From: Terrisporobacter glycolicus ATCC 14880 = DSM 1288
GTDB lineage: Bacteria > Bacillota > Clostridia > Peptostreptococcales > Peptostreptococcaceae
DNA: 64,000 bases
Direction of reading: 5' to 3'
Assembly (NCBI RefSeq): GCF_036812735.1
Contig: NZ_CP117523.1
Location: 806,001-870,000, forward strand
The notes beneath the pieces were generated by a model. It did no database searches. It saw only the letters and a program-made list of their open reading frames with translations, and was not told the DNA's origin. Below are positions 17,731-26,940 of the stretch, in pieces; within the stretch, counting starts at the first letter, position 1, and every line of letters starts with the position of its first letter. The translations under genes and the position numbers were made by a program.

Positions 17731-18666
17731 TTATTTAATATATTCTTTTAAAAATTTACTAATAGTTGACCAATAAAAGTCAGGTTGAGCTAAATCTGAA
17801 TTGCTATGTTGACCATCTTTTATACTTACCTTTTTCTTTTCAGAGCTAGTAGCGTTGTATAATTCATCCATCATAGAAATAGGAACAAATTTATCCTTAT
17901 CACCGTGAAGATAAAGAATAGGTGTTTTGGATTTTTTTACTGAATCAATGGCAGAGGCATTTTTTAAAGAATATCCAGCTCTTATTAAAGTTACCATATT
18001 AGTAAAATCAATTATTGGAAAGGAAGAAGTATTAGAGTAACTTGCTATTTCATAATCAAAAATATCATATACAGAAGTGTAAGCACAATCAGATATTATA
18101 GCTTTAACATTAGACGGCAAATCCTCTCCAGAAGTCATTAAAACAGTGGCACCACCCATAGATGTACCATAAAGTACTATCTCAGATTTATTGTCATCCT
18201 TTGTTATACTGTTAATCCAAGTGATTATGTCTATCCTATCATCCCAACCCATTCCTATATAACTTCCTTGGCTTTGTCCATTACCTCTTAAATCTGGTAT
18301 TAGAACATTATACCCCATTTCGTAAAAGCGAAGAGCTTTTCTACTAATAAACTTTCCCTCTTCTCCATATCCATGAACAACAATAGCCCATTTTGATGTT
18401 TTTTTAGGTTGTTTAACTACGTATGAATGTAATTTTAAATTGTCGAAAGAAGTTATATATTTATCTTTATAATTAGATTTTTTAATTAACCAGTTTTCAT
18501 TATCATATGAGCGTTTATATGTATAATCAGCATAAATTGCGTTTTTAGGAGAATCAGCGCTTATTACTACATTATAAAGTAAATTACCAACAAAAGTACC
18601 AATGCTAATACCTGCAATTAAGATTACAACTAGAATTGATAATAAAAATTTTTTTAATTTTTTCAT
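17731..18666 (-). CDS. membrane-anchored alpha/beta hydrolase (paralogue)
   Basis: A 311-residue paralogue of the neighbouring hydrolase. It starts MKKLKKFLLS with a single membrane helix (about residues 5-30). The triad positions are LYGTSMGGAT, LHGDKDKFVP and KDGQHSNSDL, all intact. The ATG at 18666 is preferred because AAGGTGGGA lies upstream and the anchor begins there; a longer in-frame start at 18738 would add an unlikely 24-residue leader. Tandem duplication followed by separate terminators suggests different conditions or substrates. The product faces the outside of the membrane. Confidence 0.85.
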   Translation of the reverse strand: MKKLKKFLLSILVVILIAGISIGTFVGNLLYNVVISADSPKNAIYADYTYKRSYDNENWLIKKSNYKDKYITSFDNLKLHSYVVKQPKKTSKWAIVVHGYGEEGKFISRKALRFYEMGYNVLIPDLRGNGQSQGSYIGMGWDDRIDIITWINSITKDDNKSEIVLYGTSMGGATVLMTSGEDLPSNVKAIISDCAYTSVYDIFDYEIASYSNTSSFPIIDFTNMVTLIRAGYSLKNASAIDSVKKSKTPILYLHGDKDKFVPISMMDELYNATSSEKKKVSIKDGQHSNSDLAQPDFYWSTISKFLKEYIK

Positions 18667-18881
18667 AATATATTGTCCCACCTTGAAATTATAAAATAAT
18701 GAATCTGAATATATAGTTAATTGTAGTAATGATACCATGTTTTATCAAGCAAAATAAATTTAATTGATATTGTGATTAAAACTAACTATTTTTCTAATAT
18801 ATAAAAAATGATTAAACTATAAAGACTAAAAATAAAATTGTGATACACTTATATCAATAAGTTAAAAATGGGGGGAATAAA

Positions 18882-20351
18882 GTGAAGAGTACATATGACG
18901 TTTTAATTATTGGAGGAGGAGTCGTAGGAAGTTCCATTGCGAGGGAACTTTCAAAGTATAATTTAAGTACCTGTGTACTAGAGAAAGAGTTAGATGTATG
19001 CTGCGAAACTAGTGGAAGAAATTCTGGTGTTTTGCATGCAGGATTTAATAATAAACCAGGTACTTTAATGGCAAAATTTTGTGTAGAAGGAAATCAAAAA
19101 TTTGATGAGGTTGCTAATGAACTTGATATCCCTTTTAAAAGAAGCGGAAAATTGGTAGTTGGCTTTACAGATGATGATAAAGAAAAGCTAATAAAAATGA
19201 AAGAACAAGGTGAAGCAAATAATGTTGCTGGCCTAGAGATTATCAACAAAGACAGGATTAAAGAATTATCACCATTTATAGAAGGGGAATTTGCATTATA
19301 TTCTCCAAGTACTGGAATTTTAAATCCGTTTATTTATACGATTGCCATGGCAGAAAATGCTGTTGAAAATGGGGTTAATTATTTCCTAGGCAATGAAGTT
19401 TTGAATATAAAAAAAGAATTATGTGAAGATAAAGATATTTATGAAATTAAAACAAATAAAGGAATTTATAAATCTAGATGGATTATAAACTCTGCAGGAT
19501 TAAATAGTGACAAAATCGGTAAAATGTTGGGAATTAAAGAATACACTATACATCCTTGTAGAGGAGAATATTTTATATTAGATCAAAAGGTAGGACAATT
19601 TTTAAATATGCCTGCATATCCAGTGCCAAACCCTAAGGCAGGAGGACTAGGAATACATTTGACGCCTTCAATTGATGGAAATGTATTTATTGGACCAAGT
19701 AGCGAATATATAGATGAAAAAGATGATTATTCCGTAACAAAAGATGTTATGGATTTATTAATAAAAGATGGAGGAAGAATTTTTCCACATATTAAAAAAG
19801 AGCATTTTATAAGAAACTTCTCAGGAATTAGACCTAAATTAGTAGGAAAAGATCAAGGTGGATATGATGACTTTAAAATAGAATTAAGAGATGATATACC
19901 AAACTTGATAAACTTAACAGGAATAGAATCACCGGGACTTACAAGCGCAGTACCTATTGCAAAATATGTAGTAAGTTTATTGTCACAAAAAGAATCTCTT
20001 GAAGAAAATCCAAATTTTAATAAATATAGAAAAGGAATTACATGTTTCAACGATCAACCTTTAGAAACAAAAAGAAAATTGATTGAAGAAGATGAAAATT
20101 ACGGAGAAGTAATCTGTAGATGTGAAACTATAACAAAGGCTGAAATATTAGAAGCTATTAATAATCCTTTGGGGGTGGAAACTTTAACAGGAATAAAATA
20201 CAGAACTCGTGCAATGATGGGAAGATGTCAAGGTGGATATTGCCAAACAAGAATATCAAATTTAATTAAAGAAGAAAAAAACAAAAAGGAAGAAGAAATA
20301 CTCTACTGTAGAAAAGATTCAAATATGTTTACTGGGAAGGTGAGAGTATAA
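18882..20351 (+). CDS. glycerol-3-phosphate dehydrogenase-like FAD oxidoreductase with BFD domain
   Basis: A 489-residue flavoprotein of the DAO/GlpA superfamily. The N-terminal Rossmann motif is VLIIGGGVVGSSIAREL; SGRNSGVLHAGF and GPSSEYIDEKDDYS follow. Residues about 405-470 form a BFD-like domain with four cysteines (ICRCET; GRCQGGYCQ) for a [2Fe-2S] cluster. The start is GTG 18882 behind GGGGGAATAA. Together with the next two genes it forms the anaerobic GlpA-like/flavoprotein/DUF1667 trio found in clostridia, probably oxidising glycerol-3-phosphate or a 2-hydroxyacid. It overlaps the next gene by one base. Confidence 0.85.
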   Translation: MKSTYDVLIIGGGVVGSSIARELSKYNLSTCVLEKELDVCCETSGRNSGVLHAGFNNKPGTLMAKFCVEGNQKFDEVANELDIPFKRSGKLVVGFTDDDKEKLIKMKEQGEANNVAGLEIINKDRIKELSPFIEGEFALYSPSTGILNPFIYTIAMAENAVENGVNYFLGNEVLNIKKELCEDKDIYEIKTNKGIYKSRWIINSAGLNSDKIGKMLGIKEYTIHPCRGEYFILDQKVGQFLNMPAYPVPNPKAGGLGIHLTPSIDGNVFIGPSSEYIDEKDDYSVTKDVMDLLIKDGGRIFPHIKKEHFIRNFSGIRPKLVGKDQGGYDDFKIELRDDIPNLINLTGIESPGLTSAVPIAKYVVSLLSQKESLEENPNFNKYRKGITCFNDQPLETKRKLIEEDENYGEVICRCETITKAEILEAINNPLGVETLTGIKYRTRAMMGRCQGGYCQTRISNLIKEEKNKKEEEILYCRKDSNMFTGKVRV

Positions 20352-21586
20352 TGTCTATAAAAAAAGATGCAATAATAATAGGTGGAGGCCCAGCAGGCCT
20401 AGCAGCTGCTGTAAAACTAAAAGAATGTGGAATAGAAGATATAGTAATAATTGAAAGAGAGAAAAAGCTAGGAGGAATCCTTAGACAATGTATTCATGAT
20501 GGCTTTGGATTAACTAGATTTAAAGAAACTTTAAGTGGGCCAGAATATGCACAAAGATTTATCGATGAAGCAAAGCAAAAAGATATTGAGAGTATTGTGG
20601 ATACTACTGTAATAGATTTGACTCATGATAAAAAAGTAATTGCTGTAAATAAAAATGGACTATTGGAGTATGAAGCTAAAGCTGTTATTTTGACTATGGG
20701 GTGTAGAGAAAGAACTAGAGGTGCCATAAGTATTCCTGGTAGTAGACCGGCGGGGGTATACACTGCAGGGGTGTCTCAATCTTATATAAATTTACAAAAT
20801 ACTATGGTAGGCAAAAAAGTTATTATTTTAGGGTCTGGTGATATAGGTTTAATAATGGCAAGACGTATGACTTTAGAAGGGGCAAAAGTTGAAGCTGTAT
20901 TTGAGATACTACCTTATGCAAGTGGACTTCCTAGAAATATCTCGCAATGTTTAGATGATTACAATATTCCTTTGTATCTAAGTCATACAGTTACTAAGAT
21001 TAAAGGTAAATCAAGAATCGAAGGAATAAGCGTAAGTGAAGTAGATGAAAACATGCAAATAATTGAAGGTACACAAAAAAATTACGACTGTGATACTTTA
21101 ATATTATCAGTAGGATTAATTCCAGAAAATGAATTATCTTTAAAAGCTGGAGTTGAGTTAGATAATAATACAAAGGGACCTATTGTAAATGAAAATTATG
21201 AAACAAGTGTAGATGGAATTTTTGTAGCAGGAAATGTTCTTCATGTTCATGATTTAGTTGATTTTGTTTCTTTGGAAGGAGAAAGACTGGCTATATCAGT
21301 AGCAAATTATATAAATAATAACAAGCTTCCAAAGTGTGAAATAAATATAATAAAAGATAATAATATAGGTCATACAATACCTCAAAAAATTAGTGGAGAA
21401 AATGATTTTATTTTATCTATGAGAGTTAGAAAACCAATTAAAGATGCTGTAATAGAAATATTGCAAGACGATAATATTGTAAGAACTATGAAAATGAAAA
21501 AAGCTATTCCAGCAGAAATGATTCAAATTGAAATTAAGAAGGATAATATAAAGTCAAAAGCAGATTTGAAGGTGGTAGTAAAATGA
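20351..21586 (+). CDS. NAD(P)/FAD-dependent oxidoreductase partner
   Basis: A 411-residue pyridine nucleotide-disulphide-type flavoprotein. The FAD motif is AIIIGGGPAGLAAAVKL at the N-terminus; a second nucleotide-binding motif, VIILGSGDIGLIMARR, lies near residue 158; and GIFVAGNVLHVHDLVD is the FAD-closing motif. It lacks the redox-active CxxC of reductases. It is translationally coupled to both neighbours by one- to four-base overlaps, which fits a complex passing electrons from the GlpA-like subunit to NAD(P) or a ferredoxin-like acceptor. Confidence 0.85.
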   Translation: MSIKKDAIIIGGGPAGLAAAVKLKECGIEDIVIIEREKKLGGILRQCIHDGFGLTRFKETLSGPEYAQRFIDEAKQKDIESIVDTTVIDLTHDKKVIAVNKNGLLEYEAKAVILTMGCRERTRGAISIPGSRPAGVYTAGVSQSYINLQNTMVGKKVIILGSGDIGLIMARRMTLEGAKVEAVFEILPYASGLPRNISQCLDDYNIPLYLSHTVTKIKGKSRIEGISVSEVDENMQIIEGTQKNYDCDTLILSVGLIPENELSLKAGVELDNNTKGPIVNENYETSVDGIFVAGNVLHVHDLVDFVSLEGERLAISVANYINNNKLPKCEINIIKDNNIGHTIPQKISGENDFILSMRVRKPIKDAVIEILQDDNIVRTMKMKKAIPAEMIQIEIKKDNIKSKADLKVVVK

Positions 21587-21945
21587 AAAAAATATTTACT
21601 TGTATAGTTTGCCCTAATGGTTGTGAAATAGAGGTAGACTTAGACAATGATAAAATAATTAAAATTGAAGGAGCTACTTGCAAAAAAGGAAAAGAATATG
21701 TAAATCAAGAACTAGCTAATCCGCAAAGAAACATAGCCACTTCAGTTAAAGTAATAAATGGTGATTTGGAAATTGTAAGCGTTAGACTAAGTAACAGTAT
21801 ATCAAAAAACAAAATATTTGATGTAATGGATGAGATTAAAAATATTAAAGTCAATGCACCTGTAAAAATAGGTGATGTAATAAAATCAAATATTTTAAAC
21901 TTAGACGTAGATCTTATCGCTACAAAAAATATTGATTTAGTATAA
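21583..21945 (+). CDS. DUF1667 cysteine-rich protein of the flavoprotein complex
   Basis: A 120-residue DUF1667 protein. The N-terminus has the metal- or cluster-binding pattern CIVCPNGCEIEV followed by EGATCKKGKEY, four cysteines like the first [4Fe-4S] motif of molybdopterin enzymes. The remainder is a small beta-rich domain. It overlaps the upstream gene by four bases. Proteins of this family always accompany GlpA-like dehydrogenases, so it is probably the iron-sulphur subunit of the three-protein complex. It ends the operon before a strong terminator. Confidence 0.85.
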   Translation: MKKIFTCIVCPNGCEIEVDLDNDKIIKIEGATCKKGKEYVNQELANPQRNIATSVKVINGDLEIVSVRLSNSISKNKIFDVMDEIKNIKVNAPVKIGDVIKSNILNLDVDLIATKNIDLV

Positions 21946-21954
21946 TAATAAGAT

Positions 21955-21992
21955 AAAAATAGGATTCCTATTGTATTAGGAATCCTATTTTT
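21955..21992. terminator. bidirectional terminator
   Basis: A 16-bp perfect stem, AAAAATAGGATTCCTA with its complement ending in CTATTTTT, and a 6-base loop. It serves the flavoprotein operon and the convergent SH3 gene. Confidence 0.9.
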
Positions 21993-22014
21993 ATAATGAA
22001 AACTTTATTGTATA

Positions 22015-22797
22015 TTATTTTTGAGTAGAATTAACATCTATATATTGGTTATAAACGTAGCCAGTTCCATTTTTGTATTGGACTTTGTACCAACCATAAG
22101 TAGTTTTAGATAATATAGTTACCTTAGTATTTTTGTTTAAAATGCCTAATTTAGTGTACTTTGTAGATGCGCCTTTTCTAACATATACAGCATGATTTAC
22201 AACACCAGTTTGAGGGTATTTATCTTCTTTGTTGTCATTGTTATTAGTAATATTTATATATTGGCCACAAACATATCCGTATCCATTATTAAATTTAATT
22301 TTGTACCAATTATTAGAAGACTTAGCTACTATTGCAACTTTCGTATTTTTATTTAAAGTTCCTAGTTTAGCATAATTAGTAGAAGCACCTTTTCTTACAT
22401 ATACAGCACTTTTAGCTATGCCAGTTGCAGAGTAAGCTACATCTTCTTTTTTATCATTACTAGATTTTATTGTTACATATTGACTGTAAACATAAGCATA
22501 ACCTTTATTGTTTTTAATTTTGAACCAATTATTAGATGATTTAGCTACTATTGTAACTTTAGTACCTTTTTTCAAAGTATTAAGTCTAGTATAGCTAGTG
22601 CCAGGACCTTTTCTCATAGATACATTACTATTTATTGTACCAGTTGCGTTTAAAACACTGTCTTTAATTGTGGCAGCATAAACGTTTGTAACAGTGTTAC
22701 TGTTATAGTTTGACAAATCTGCCATAGATACTCCGCCTAAACAAAGCATAGAAGCTAATCCAGTTACCATAAATTTTTTTAATACATTGTATTTCAT
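22015..22797 (-). CDS. secreted protein with three bacterial SH3 repeats
   Basis: A 260-residue exported protein. The start is ATG 22797, 7 bases after AGAGGGGGT. A signal peptide (MKYNVLKKFMVTGLASMLCL) ends near residue 45. Three SH3_3 repeats follow, each with the pattern VYVRKGAS/T-Y-LG-LNKNTKV and W(Y/F)K(I/V)-Y; the first begins NVSMRKGPGTSY. Short Asp/Asn/Lys linkers separate them. There is no catalytic domain, so it probably binds the cell wall or accompanies an autolysin. It is monocistronic, with its own Shine-Dalgarno site and terminator. Confidence 0.88.
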   Translation of the reverse strand: MKYNVLKKFMVTGLASMLCLGGVSMADLSNYNSNTVTNVYAATIKDSVLNATGTINSNVSMRKGPGTSYTRLNTLKKGTKVTIVAKSSNNWFKIKNNKGYAYVYSQYVTIKSSNDKKEDVAYSATGIAKSAVYVRKGASTNYAKLGTLNKNTKVAIVAKSSNNWYKIKFNNGYGYVCGQYINITNNNDNKEDKYPQTGVVNHAVYVRKGASTKYTKLGILNKNTKVTILSKTTYGWYKVQYKNGTGYVYNQYIDVNSTQK

Positions 22798-22943
22798 TTC
22801 AAGTACCCCCTCTAAACTTATTAGATTTGTTATTATTTTAAACAATATAATTTTAACACTAAAATAAGGGTGTAGATAAAAAATGGTTAGATTGTAAACT
22901 AATAGTAACTATATGAACTAGGAAAAGAAACAAATAGTAACAG

Positions 22944-25262
22944 TTAATTAGATTTTCTATTATTAATTATAGGTTTATTTTTATAAAAAAGTAATAATAA
23001 TAGTCCTATAATAGATGAAATACCTGTTGTTAAATAAACATTTTTAAATCCTATGTTAAGAATTTTTTGGAATGTATTTTCAATTTGATCACTTCTGTTG
23101 TCAATTTCTTTCAGATAAGCTTTTTCTCCTTCATCAAAGGCATTAGGTACAGAGTTTTTTAAAATAATCATCTTATCTTCTAAGGATTTCATAGAATTTA
23201 ATGTTTCCTTCATTGATGTTAATGCAGTGTTCATGGATCTAAGCTGAGATTTTATATTGTTTGCCTGTACTTTCATAGTGTCCACTTGAGATTTCATAGT
23301 ATTTACTTTTGTTTTCATGGTATCTACTTGAGTTTTCATAGCCTTAAGTTTAGATGCCATTGAAGCAGTATCACCACCCATTTGATTCATATTTTCTTGC
23401 TTATTATCAGTATTTCTCATTGCTAACTTCATAGCATTATTTGCTTTAATATATGATTCATTCATTTTAATATAAGCAGAATTTACTTGAGTATAAGCGG
23501 AATTTAATTTATTATAACCAGCATTCACCTTCGTATAAGCAGTACTTAATTTGTTGTACCCATCATTTAATTTTGATATAGAACTTTCTATTGATACAAC
23601 ACCTTTATCTACACCATCAATTCCTTTTTGAACATTATTTTGAATATCTTTAATTACTGATAGAGTCATTTCATGGAACATAGTTTTTGCCATGATTTTA
23701 GAGTTGTTAGTTATAGTAGTAACGTCAGAAGTTTTCATCAGTTCAACTACATTATCAGAAACTTTATAGTCAGAATTATTATCATCAAAATCAATTTTAA
23801 CTGTTTCCATAGATACAAGATCAGGCATATCCATATTTTTTAGCTTATCTTTCATTTGAGAATTTGACTTTAAGTCATTAAATTCCTTTGTTATTTCATT
23901 AGCATAAGGTAATTTTGGAATAGTTATTGTATTAGGCAAATTTTTCATTATTTCATCCTGAATATTAGCTCCAGCATGAGCAATAAAACCTACCATAATA
24001 GCTGGAGCTACAGCAGTACCTAAGGAACGAACTAGTGAAAGTGTTGCAAGGGCAGAGTTTGATTCACTTTCTTTAGTATGAGATAACATCATATAATTTA
24101 AAGGAGTTCCCATAGTAAAGCCAACACCTATACCAATAAGGATTAAACTAATAACTACAGTCAAAGTTGATGGATGTGAAGTAGCTACAAATGATAAAAA
24201 TAAAGAACCTGCTATGGAAATAAGAAAACCAAATTCTAAAATAAGTTTTGCTCCAAATTTATCAATTAATTTACCAGATACAGGAGCTCCAACACCTGCA
24301 AAAAGTCCTAATATTATTACAAAATAACCACCGCTACCAGTAGCAACCTTCATAGTGTTTTCACAAAATTGAGGAACGAAAATCATTCCCATAATAATAA
24401 CTCCCGTTAGCATGGAAATTAATAAAGTTAAAACAATGTTTTTGTCAGTAAAATAATTTAAGTTCATTACAGGATCTTCTGATTTTTTTTCTATAAAAAT
24501 AAATAATGGGATAAGTACTAAGAATGTTATTAAGAAAGGTAATACGTCTGTATTAGTAATAGTAGAAGATATATTGAAAAAGTCTAAATTTTTCAAGCTA
24601 TATAAAAGAGATAAAATCATGATGGTTAATATAAATATACCTGAAAAGTCGATTTTACTTGTGTCAGATATTTTTGTATTTTTTAGTGTGGTAAATCCTG
24701 CAATTAATATGAAGATAGTAATAGGGATGTTGATATAGAATATAAATTGCCAATTATTGGTCCCAAATATGTCTAGTACGGCACTTCCAGCAGATGCTCC
24801 AAATATATTGGCTATTCCATAGACACCACCTACAAGCCCTAAGGCTAGACCGCGTTTTTCTTCTGGGAAAGTAGTTCCAAACTCAGCAGTAGCTACAGGT
24901 AAAATACCACCGCCACCTAAGGCCTGAACAACTCTTGCTATAAGTAATAAATTAAAACTGCCCAAGTCTTGAGATAATCCACAAAATATGGAACCAATAC
25001 CGAATAAGAATATACTAGTGAGATAAATATATTTTCGACCATATTTATCGGCTAGTTTTCCCATAATGGGTATACTTACTGCATAAGCTAAGGTATAAAT
25101 GGTTATCATCCATATTCCTGTTTGATCATTTACACCTAAATTATTTTGTATGACTGTTCTAGCTGGAGTAACAATTCCAGTATCAATTGCACCCATAAAT
25201 ATTCCAGATAAATAAATTATCATAACTAAAAGATATTTTGAGTCTTTTTTTGTTTTGGTCAT
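22944..25262 (-). CDS. DHA2-type MFS multidrug efflux transporter with coiled-coil extracytoplasmic insert
   Basis: A 772-residue transporter, against about 480-540 for normal 14-helix DHA2 pumps. The first about 430 residues hold 13 helices with motif A (GKLADKYGRK) and motif C (GGVYGIANIFGASAG). Residues about 432-738 form a large hydrophilic insert before the last helix (742-760). It contains heptad-periodic blocks: about 563-612, with NAGYNKL, NSAYTQV and NSAYIKM, and about 634-690, with VDTMKTK, VNTMKSQ and VDTMKVQ. The insert is predicted to lie outside the membrane. It follows the MarR gene after 13 bases and is surely its target. Drug or lipid-like substrates are likely. Confidence 0.88.
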   Translation of the reverse strand: MTKTKKDSKYLLVMIIYLSGIFMGAIDTGIVTPARTVIQNNLGVNDQTGIWMITIYTLAYAVSIPIMGKLADKYGRKYIYLTSIFLFGIGSIFCGLSQDLGSFNLLLIARVVQALGGGGILPVATAEFGTTFPEEKRGLALGLVGGVYGIANIFGASAGSAVLDIFGTNNWQFIFYINIPITIFILIAGFTTLKNTKISDTSKIDFSGIFILTIMILSLLYSLKNLDFFNISSTITNTDVLPFLITFLVLIPLFIFIEKKSEDPVMNLNYFTDKNIVLTLLISMLTGVIIMGMIFVPQFCENTMKVATGSGGYFVIILGLFAGVGAPVSGKLIDKFGAKLILEFGFLISIAGSLFLSFVATSHPSTLTVVISLILIGIGVGFTMGTPLNYMMLSHTKESESNSALATLSLVRSLGTAVAPAIMVGFIAHAGANIQDEIMKNLPNTITIPKLPYANEITKEFNDLKSNSQMKDKLKNMDMPDLVSMETVKIDFDDNNSDYKVSDNVVELMKTSDVTTITNNSKIMAKTMFHEMTLSVIKDIQNNVQKGIDGVDKGVVSIESSISKLNDGYNKLSTAYTKVNAGYNKLNSAYTQVNSAYIKMNESYIKANNAMKLAMRNTDNKQENMNQMGGDTASMASKLKAMKTQVDTMKTKVNTMKSQVDTMKVQANNIKSQLRSMNTALTSMKETLNSMKSLEDKMIILKNSVPNAFDEGEKAYLKEIDNRSDQIENTFQKILNIGFKNVYLTTGISSIIGLLLLLFYKNKPIINNRKSN

Positions 25263-25275
25263 AGTTATTCCCCTC

Positions 25276-25767
25276 CTATTTTTTGGGCAAAGACAAGTCT
25301 TTAATTACATTGTCAACCATTTTATCAAGTTGGGACTTTATTAAATCCGCTAACTCCTTATCAATTCCTTGTAATAAGATATCATTCCATTCACTTAAAA
25401 TGTCTAATAAATCAGGTCTTAAATGAATAGCTTTTTCTGTTAATTCAAAAATGTATGAACGACTATCTTCTGTGTTATTTTTTCTTGTAACATATTTTTT
25501 ACCTTCAAGTGACTGCATAGTCCTTGTCATAACACCTTTGTCATAGTGTAACTCTGATATAATTTCGTCTTGTGTTTTTCCTTCTTTACCACTGTGAATT
25601 TCATCAAGGTCATTTTGAGACATTTTATTATTATGTTTAAAAAAAACGAGCAAAACTAATCCTTCAGCAGTATTTAAGTCGTACTTTTTAAGTGATTTTT
25701 TTAAATACATTTTAAAGTATTTATCAATTATAAAAATATTTAATCCTACGGCTTTATGTTCAAACAT
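25276..25767 (-). CDS. MarR family transcriptional regulator of the efflux pump
   Basis: A 163-residue winged-helix repressor with MSQNDLDEIHSGKEGKTQDE and KGVMTRTMQSLEGKKYVTRK (recognition helix), then RSYIFELTEKA (wing). The start is ATG 25767, 7 bases from AAGGAG; the in-frame ATG at 25773 abuts that site. It is longer than usual in the N-terminal HTH because of an extra SGKEGKTQDE segment. It is the first gene of a two-gene operon with the MFS pump. Two copies of a perfect palindrome overlap its own promoter, so it probably represses both genes until a ligand binds. Confidence 0.9.
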   Translation of the reverse strand: MFEHKAVGLNIFIIDKYFKMYLKKSLKKYDLNTAEGLVLLVFFKHNNKMSQNDLDEIHSGKEGKTQDEIISELHYDKGVMTRTMQSLEGKKYVTRKNNTEDSRSYIFELTEKAIHLRPDLLDILSEWNDILLQGIDKELADLIKSQLDKMVDNVIKDLSLPKK

Positions 25768-25792
25768 ATTCATCTCCTTATTTGTTTTAATG

Positions 25793-25849
25793 TAGTTGCT
25801 TTTACAACTATAATTTTATAGTATGATCATATAGTTGCTTTTGCAACTA
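25793..25849 (-). promoter_or_regulatory. MarR operon promoter with two palindromic operators
   Basis: TAGTTGCTTTTACAACTA (25793-25810) and TAGTTGCTTTTGCAACTA (25832-25849) are near-identical palindromes centred 39 bp apart. On the minus strand, TTGCAA inside the upstream copy serves as -35 and TACTAT (25818-25823) as -10, with a 17-base spacer. One operator covers the -35 and the other lies just after the -10, the layout of autorepression. Confidence 0.75.
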
Positions 25850-26044
25850 AGAATGTTGGATTTTACAATAATAAAATAACAAATATATTTGAAACAATAT
25901 TTAAAATAAGAAGAATTAGTGAAAAAACAAAAATTAGGTTATAATATTATTTACTATACTATAGACAAGACAAATTTTAATTGGATTTTTATGAGTAGAT
26001 AAATACAAAATAAAATTATAATCAGTATTTAGGAAGGAAATGAA

Positions 26045-26845
26045 ATGAAAGGCGTAATTACAATTTCTTATAATGATTTACCAAAATCAATAGAAACTAA
26101 AGAAATTTTAGTAGACGAATTAACTAAAGCAGGTTTTAAAGTAAGTGAAAAAATAGAAAAAGAAACAGAGCTGTTAATATCAATAGGAGGAGATGGATCT
26201 TTTTTAAAGACAATACATAAATTTGATTTTATTGAAGTTCCAGTAATAGCTATAAATACCGGACATTTAGGTTTTTTTGCAGAGCTTTCACCAGGCAAAA
26301 TCAATGAATTTATAAATAGATACATAAATAAAGAATATTCCATACAGCAAGTGTATACCATAGAAGCAAGTATAGTTACTAAGAAAAAATGTATAAATAT
26401 AAATGCTATAAATGAAATTGTAATAAAAAATATTCAATCAAGAACAGTACACCTAGACTTACAAGTGGATGGAATAAAGATAGAGCATTTTAGTGGAGAT
26501 GGTATGCTTATATCAACACCAATGGGCTCAACTGCATACAATTATTCAGCAGGGGGAAGTATAGTTGATCCTAAACTTGATTTAATTCAACTAACACCTA
26601 TTGCACCAATGAACACAAATGCATATAGATCATTCACATCAAGTATTATACTGCCAACAACGTCAGTTATATCCATAAGCCCAGAATATGATTTTGAAAA
26701 TTCTATTCTTATTGTAATAGATGGTAAGCAGTATAAGTTTAGTCAAATTGAGGAAGTTAAAATATACAAATCTAATTACAAATTAAAACTATTAAGACTA
26801 AATGGATATGAATTTTGGAACAGGGTAGCGGAGAAATTTTTATAA
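26045..26845 (+). CDS. nadK: NAD kinase
   Basis: A 266-residue ATP-NAD kinase that makes NADP. Motifs: SIGGDGSFLKTI (GGDG at 48-51, catalytic Asp), NTGHLGFFAEL, and STPMGSTAYNYSAGGSIVDP with the conserved substrate loop, then LTPIAPM. The length matches the short clostridial NAD kinase type. The start follows AGGAAGG. It is monocistronic, divergent from the MarR operon, and ends at a bidirectional terminator. The product is cytoplasmic. All key residues are present, so activity is expected. Confidence 0.95.
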   Translation: MKGVITISYNDLPKSIETKEILVDELTKAGFKVSEKIEKETELLISIGGDGSFLKTIHKFDFIEVPVIAINTGHLGFFAELSPGKINEFINRYINKEYSIQQVYTIEASIVTKKKCININAINEIVIKNIQSRTVHLDLQVDGIKIEHFSGDGMLISTPMGSTAYNYSAGGSIVDPKLDLIQLTPIAPMNTNAYRSFTSSIILPTTSVISISPEYDFENSILIVIDGKQYKFSQIEEVKIYKSNYKLKLLRLNGYEFWNRVAEKFL

Positions 26846-26890
26846 GTTAAAACTTATAAAGTAATTTTGTATTTTAAAATAAGTATAGTA

Positions 26891-26932
26891 AATAGACACC
26901 ATAAATAATTTGAAATTATGGCGTCTATTTTT
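26891..26932. terminator. bidirectional terminator after nadK
   Basis: AATAGACACCATAA pairs with TTATGGCGTCTATT (one mismatch), followed by TTTATTT on the plus strand and preceded by A-rich sequence. It serves nadK and the convergent membrane protein gene. Confidence 0.75.
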
Positions 26933-26940
26933 ATTTAAAA

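Noticed and set aside
23280-23600. Regular short repeats that could be mistaken for a CRISPR or satellite array
   Set aside because: They are the codons of 7-residue coiled-coil repeats in the MFS transporter, read in frame, with diverging sequence and no spacers.
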